Part shown: one piece after another, positions 7,501 through 9,399 of the stretch | Layout of the letters: each line of letters opens with the position of its first letter | Numbering within the stretch: the first letter of the stretch is position 1 | DNA from: Terriglobia bacterium | GTDB lineage: Bacteria > Acidobacteriota > Terriglobia > UBA7540 | Direction of reading: 5' to 3' | Length of the DNA: 9,399 nucleotides | NCBI GenBank assembly: GCA_030042795.1 | Contig: JASHYZ010000192.1 | Location: 1-9,399 of the forward strand | Notes under the pieces: model-generated | Told to the model about the DNA's origin: nothing | What the model saw: only the letters and a program-made list of their open reading frames with translations | The model's database searches: none | Position numbers and translations under genes: made by a program

Positions 7501-8265
7501 GATAGTCAGCGTCTCATCACGCCGGTAGGATGGAACCTCAAACCCAAATTCGTTCTTGGCCCGCTCGGCATATCGCACCGCCAATCTGTGCCTATTTGCT
7601 CCGTCACCCTGATATGCTTGCGGAACCCGCAAGGTCACGGTGCCCTGATTCGTCTCCAACAGCAGGCTGCCGCTCCCGTCCACAGTTACCTGCTCGGCTC
7701 CTTGGATCTGAAAGCGCACTTGCCGGGGATCAGCGCCTGGCGCCACCACGAAGTCATATTCCAGGTCACCCTGGCGGCCGTAGAAGACCGCGTCCACGCC
7801 GCGATAGAGATTCTGATACCGCACCTGCCCATAATTCGGGATACCCGTGTGCCAGGACTGAGGATCGTTGCCGATATAGTAGTTGCTCTTCCCTGGCAGT
7901 TCGTCCTCGCCGGTCAGCATGACATCCTTCTTCGCTCCCACGAGCTTCAGACGCACGACCGCCTCTGAGGGCACCTGTTTGGGCGCCGAATGCGAGGCGG
8001 TCAGGGCGATGGCCGACCGGCCAAGCACCAGCACGGCGTCATCGGGCGTCAGGAACAGGTTGTAGGCCGGACCACGTGCCAGAAACTTAACCTGTGGGTC
8101 GGTCTGGCCCTGATTCGCCTCAAAGCTCAGGGGTAATCGACGGAGTGCCACGGCCGGATTCACCGAGGCCGACGCCTTGGGTGGCGTCTCCGCGGGATTC
8201 CCAGCACCGTACGCCGGGGCGAGCGATACCAAGAGCGTTATGCAAAGCAGCCGAGAATTGCGCAT
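4531..8265 (-). CDS. Large secreted SBBP-repeat / HYDIN-like Ig-domain protein
   Basis: Complete 1244-aa surface or envelope protein of unknown ligand. Residues 1-21 form a signal peptide (MRNSRLLCITLLVSLAPAYG). Residues about 40-257 form the conserved domain that usually precedes SBBP repeats (DUF7948-like: LPLSFEANQGQTDPQVKFLA, NYYIGNDPQSWHTGIPNY, YRGVDAVFYG, LEYDFVVAPGADP). Seven SBBP repeats follow (about 258-735), then two HYDIN/SPD-2-like Ig domains (about 738-842 and 843-950), each with a Cys pair, and two more Ig-like segments (about 951-1127), also with Cys pairs (991/997, 1092/1102). Two hydrophobic helices (about 1144-1163 and 1183-1200) come next, then Cys1201 in FLGSC and a 43-residue Thr/Ser-rich beta tail. 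Known relatives are extracytoplasmic; a role in adhesion or polymer contact is only a guess. The ATG at 8265 has a poor Shine-Dalgarno; a GAGG lies 11 bases upstream. It follows a paralogue by 176 bp. Confidence 0.93.
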   Translation of the reverse strand: MRNSRLLCITLLVSLAPAYGAGNPAETPPKASASVNPAVALRRLPLSFEANQGQTDPQVKFLARGPAYNLFLTPDDAVLVLGRSAIALTASHSAPKQVPSEAVVRLKLVGAKKDVMLTGEDELPGKSNYYIGNDPQSWHTGIPNYGQVRYQNLYRGVDAVFYGRQGDLEYDFVVAPGADPRQVRFQIQGAEQVTVDGSGSLLLETNQGTVTLRVPQAYQGDGANRHRLAVRYAERAKNEFGFEVPSYRRDETLTIDPALLISTYLGGSGGDVAYGVGIDSGGNVYVAGETNSTNFPTATAHQGSNGGAGDAFISKLNDTGTQLLYSTYLGGSSADGAAALAVNSSGVGFITGTTYSTNFPVLPVTTAANPSAPQAFQTTYGGAGDAFVAQFTSAGTLTYSSYLGGSGLDQGQGIAFDSSGNAYVTGSTESPDFPIPAAMTPAPFQPSLAGSSDAFVAEVNVSGTTLLGSTYLGGSQADTGQGIQLDSSGNIYLTGYTFSTNFPTKNPTQPTNAGDADVFVTELNNSLSALTFSTYLGGSGRDRGFGIALDGSANIFVTGDTQSSPFPVTDKAFQSTYGGNGDAFVAEYAAGGASVTYATYLGGSGTDQANGIAVDSSDNAGVIGFTNSSDFPLDDAMQQILGLNGGSGCGTSLCTDAFVTKVASGGSSLVYSTFLGGSGDDFGQAVVVDSTGDLYLAGSTLSSNFPALGAATSAGAYQGNLGGVAGNAFMVEVEAADAPAIAYSPQKLNFGSEPVSVTSTTQSLMIVNEGSAALVISSITPPSSDFTESDNCVGTVAARGGTCTINIQFTPVATGSVTDEFSINDNAPNSPHVITVTGTGATAATSVTVTPTLLTYANTSVGSTTAPQTVTITNTGTSTLDITSISVTGDFTETNTCSGAPLFDALGPGQSCTASVIFAPTASGVRTGTLTISDNATGSPQSVSLSGTGLAQFTVVAKNPTISAIIGTTSVTWTILATSSSGFSGSIALSCPSSQTCSFSPSAITAFPSVNGATGSTLTLSNITIATPNPFNLVVTGTSGSQSSTVTLTLLLSTFTLTVTPSVASVTAGAPAFYTVLVTPVFDFNQEVLLTCDVAGAPGVGCDFSPSALTLNGTSPTKVNLKVTTTVSNSGVLRKLWPKGNGPPGFMLMLGSAWLLLTSLLILKAKRWTAASGVAFSTWRVASRALVLAALCSLLLFLGSCRGLTSSTSPTPGGTYVLTITGTLQSNSDVTVSTTATLAVGPTT
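6061..7494 (-). repeat. Seven SBBP beta-propeller repeats within the large gene
   Basis: Each unit is about 63-75 residues and reads roughly YSTYLGGSGxDxGxGIAxDS, then SGNxYVTGxTxSxNFP, a variable loop, and GDAFVAE. STYLGGS-type openings occur near residues 262, 327, 401, 470, 534, 599 and 673. Repeat 6 has a longer loop carrying Cys649 and Cys654, a pair not seen in the others and a possible local disulphide. Repeats are clearly diverged at DNA level, so the array is old rather than freshly amplified. Seven blades would suit a single beta-propeller, but this is inferred from count alone. Confidence 0.88.
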
Positions 8266-8283
8266 ATCTCAACCAACCTCAAG

Positions 8284-8300
8284 AAGGGGACGTGCCCCTT
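8284..8300 (-). promoter_or_regulatory. Small hairpin in the leader of the 1244-aa gene
   Basis: aagggg (8284-8289) and cccctt (8295-8300) form a perfect 6-bp stem with a five-base loop, ending 18 bases upstream of the ATG. It could influence translation start or be chance. The rest of the 176-bp gap (8266-8441) holds three CAACCC repeats (8399-8440) and no gene. Confidence 0.25.
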
Positions 8301-8441
8301 GCAGTTGAATTCAATCTTGGGGCCCCCGTTTTGCGAGACGGACGCGAAAATGCTGGCGCCCCGTTAAGCTTTGTAGCAGGGCGAGGCTTCGACCAGGTTT
8401 CAACCCCGACCTCAACCCCGCCCAAATGCTCTTCAACCCAA

Positions 8442-9399
8442 CTATCCAGGTCCAACTGTCAAATTGACGGTTGTGCTTCTCACTACAGACTTGTTTCCCG
8501 CCAGAGTGCCCGTCAGCGTCACCGTGTAGTCGCCCGATACGGTTCCCGTAATATTCGGAGTGTTGATGACGTTGTAGCCGTACTGCTCGCAGCTCAGGGC
8601 CGTGAGCATGAACAAGAGCAGGCCGGACGCCACCAGCATCCACCGCAACCGAGATGGAAAGCTGAGGCCCAGCCGGCGGCCCCAGGATTGTGTCCCGCCC
8701 AGAAGCGCCACGAGGAGACCAGCAAGCAGCATCCACAGCCGACCCGAGGGCAGGCCGAGACCCCGAGGGAACCGGCCTGGCGGCCACACCCGGGACGTTT
8801 GCTGGGCAGTTGTTTCCAGCGTCAGCGTCGAAGTGGTCGAAGAGACGCCGTTTAGAGTCACCGTAAGAGGAGTCCACAGACAGGTCACGTAGTGTATCTG
8901 CGGAGTGGTCACGCCACACGCCATAATTACCGTACTGTTAAACCCGTTGCTGGGCGTCACGGTGGTGATGTACGTGGCATTTGACCCTGCAGCCACACTC
9001 TCAACCGTAGGTGTTGCCGTCAGTGCGTAATCCTCGAGGAAGACCGACAACGTGACTGCTGACGTGCTGCCTCCACCCGTTCCCGTTACGGTAATGGCGA
9101 GAGGGCTGCTCGTGGTGGCGCTGAGTCCGCTCACCGTCACGGTGGTGCTTTCCCCGGATGTGATGGTCGACGGATTGAACGCGCAGGTGGCGCCAGAGCA
9201 GGAGAACGAAATGTTTGAGCTGAAGTTGCTGGCTGCCGTTGCAGTCACGGTGAACGTGGCGGAGGTGGTTCCAACCACGATGGTGCTGGTCCGGTTGACA
9301 GCGGAGAGCGTAATCAGGCTGCTTCCCGTGCCGGTGCAACTGATGGCTTGCGAGCCCCCCGAAGCATTGTCCGTGATGGTCACCGAACCAGTGCGGGAA
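8442..9399 (-). CDS. Ig-like surface protein, C-terminal part (5' end beyond window)
   Basis: The frame is open to base 9399, so the true start lies outside the window; 318 residues are visible. The first visible residues, SRTGSVTITDNASGGSQAIS, are the end of a HYDIN-like Ig domain and match GVRTGTLTISDNATGSPQSV of the next gene. Two Ig-like segments follow (SFSCSGATCAFNPSTI and a ACGV...CLWTP segment, each with a Cys pair). Two hydrophobic helices come next (RLWMLLAGLLVALLGG and RWMLVASGLLLFMLTALSC), then a Cys and a 48-residue tail ending GDYTVTLTGTLAGNK...VNLTVGPG. The last 29 aligned residues match about 16 in the downstream protein. It is therefore a tandem paralogue, and its missing N-terminus may also carry SBBP repeats. 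Likely envelope-anchored; ligand unknown. No strong terminator separates it from the next gene, so co-transcription is possible. Confidence 0.85.
   Translation of the reverse strand, partial: SRTGSVTITDNASGGSQAISCTGTGSSLITLSAVNRTSTIVVGTTSATFTVTATAASNFSSNISFSCSGATCAFNPSTITSGESTTVTVSGLSATTSSPLAITVTGTGGGSTSAVTLSVFLEDYALTATPTVESVAAGSNATYITTVTPSNGFNSTVIMACGVTTPQIHYVTCLWTPLTVTLNGVSSTTSTLTLETTAQQTSRVWPPGRFPRGLGLPSGRLWMLLAGLLVALLGGTQSWGRRLGLSFPSRLRWMLVASGLLLFMLTALSCEQYGYNVINTPNITGTVSGDYTVTLTGTLAGNKSVVRSTTVNLTVGPG

Noticed and set aside
7360..7968. A 202-codon plus-strand frame opposite the N-terminal domain of the 1244-aa protein
   Set aside because: Shadow of the well-supported minus-strand gene, with no domain features or ribosome site.
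8094..8855. A 253-codon plus-strand frame spanning the gap between the two surface-protein genes
   Set aside because: It overlaps both minus-strand genes and has a Pro/Arg/Gln-rich composition typical of an antisense frame in GC-rich DNA.

Overview
All supportable genes lie on the minus strand, so the window reads from its right edge to its left. The sequence looks GC-rich. It combines a Bacillus-FadE-like acyl-CoA dehydrogenase, SBBP beta-propeller-repeat proteins with HYDIN-like Ig domains, and C-termini made of two membrane helices plus a short beta tail. That combination suggests a soil-type Acidobacteriota genome (Terriglobia-like). This assignment is inferred from protein style; no rRNA or tRNA is present to test it.

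Right part (about 4531-9399): two tandem genes for large secreted, surface-type proteins. The first (8442-9399) enters from the right edge, so only its C-terminal 318 residues are visible. The second (4531-8265, 1244 aa) is complete: signal peptide, an N-terminal domain of the type that precedes SBBP repeats, seven SBBP repeats, HYDIN-like and Ig-like beta domains, two hydrophobic helices, a Cys, and a beta tail. The two proteins share the same C-terminal layout and are paralogues. Just past the second gene's stop is a fragment of another SBBP repeat (4412-4498), apparently a leftover of recombination or gene decay.

Middle (3001-4380): a secreted DUF1326-family protein (223 aa) with a CxCxxxCxC cluster and a plausible TATAAT promoter. 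It is followed by about 570 bp without a gene. This gap holds a roughly 160-bp palindromic, MITE/REP-like element with short terminal inverted repeats and three internal hairpins, and then an AT-rich patch with three degenerate direct repeats.

Left part (1-2989): a fatty-acid beta-oxidation cluster. A complete thiolase (FadA-type) is followed by a small coiled-coil gene that appears broken by one extra base in an A-run, then by an acyl-CoA dehydrogenase (FadE-type) cut by the left edge after 430 codons. The thiolase-then-dehydrogenase order matches the fadA-fadE part of the Bacillus fadNAE operon, but no hydratase/hydroxyacyl-CoA dehydrogenase (FadN) is encoded upstream in the window. Together the two enzymes would catalyse the first and last steps of the beta-oxidation spiral.

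I did not find a convincing new multi-gene system. The items most worth a second look are the palindromic element, the SBBP relic, the frameshifted coiled-coil gene inside the fad cluster, and the conserved helix-helix-Cys-tail terminus of the two surface proteins.
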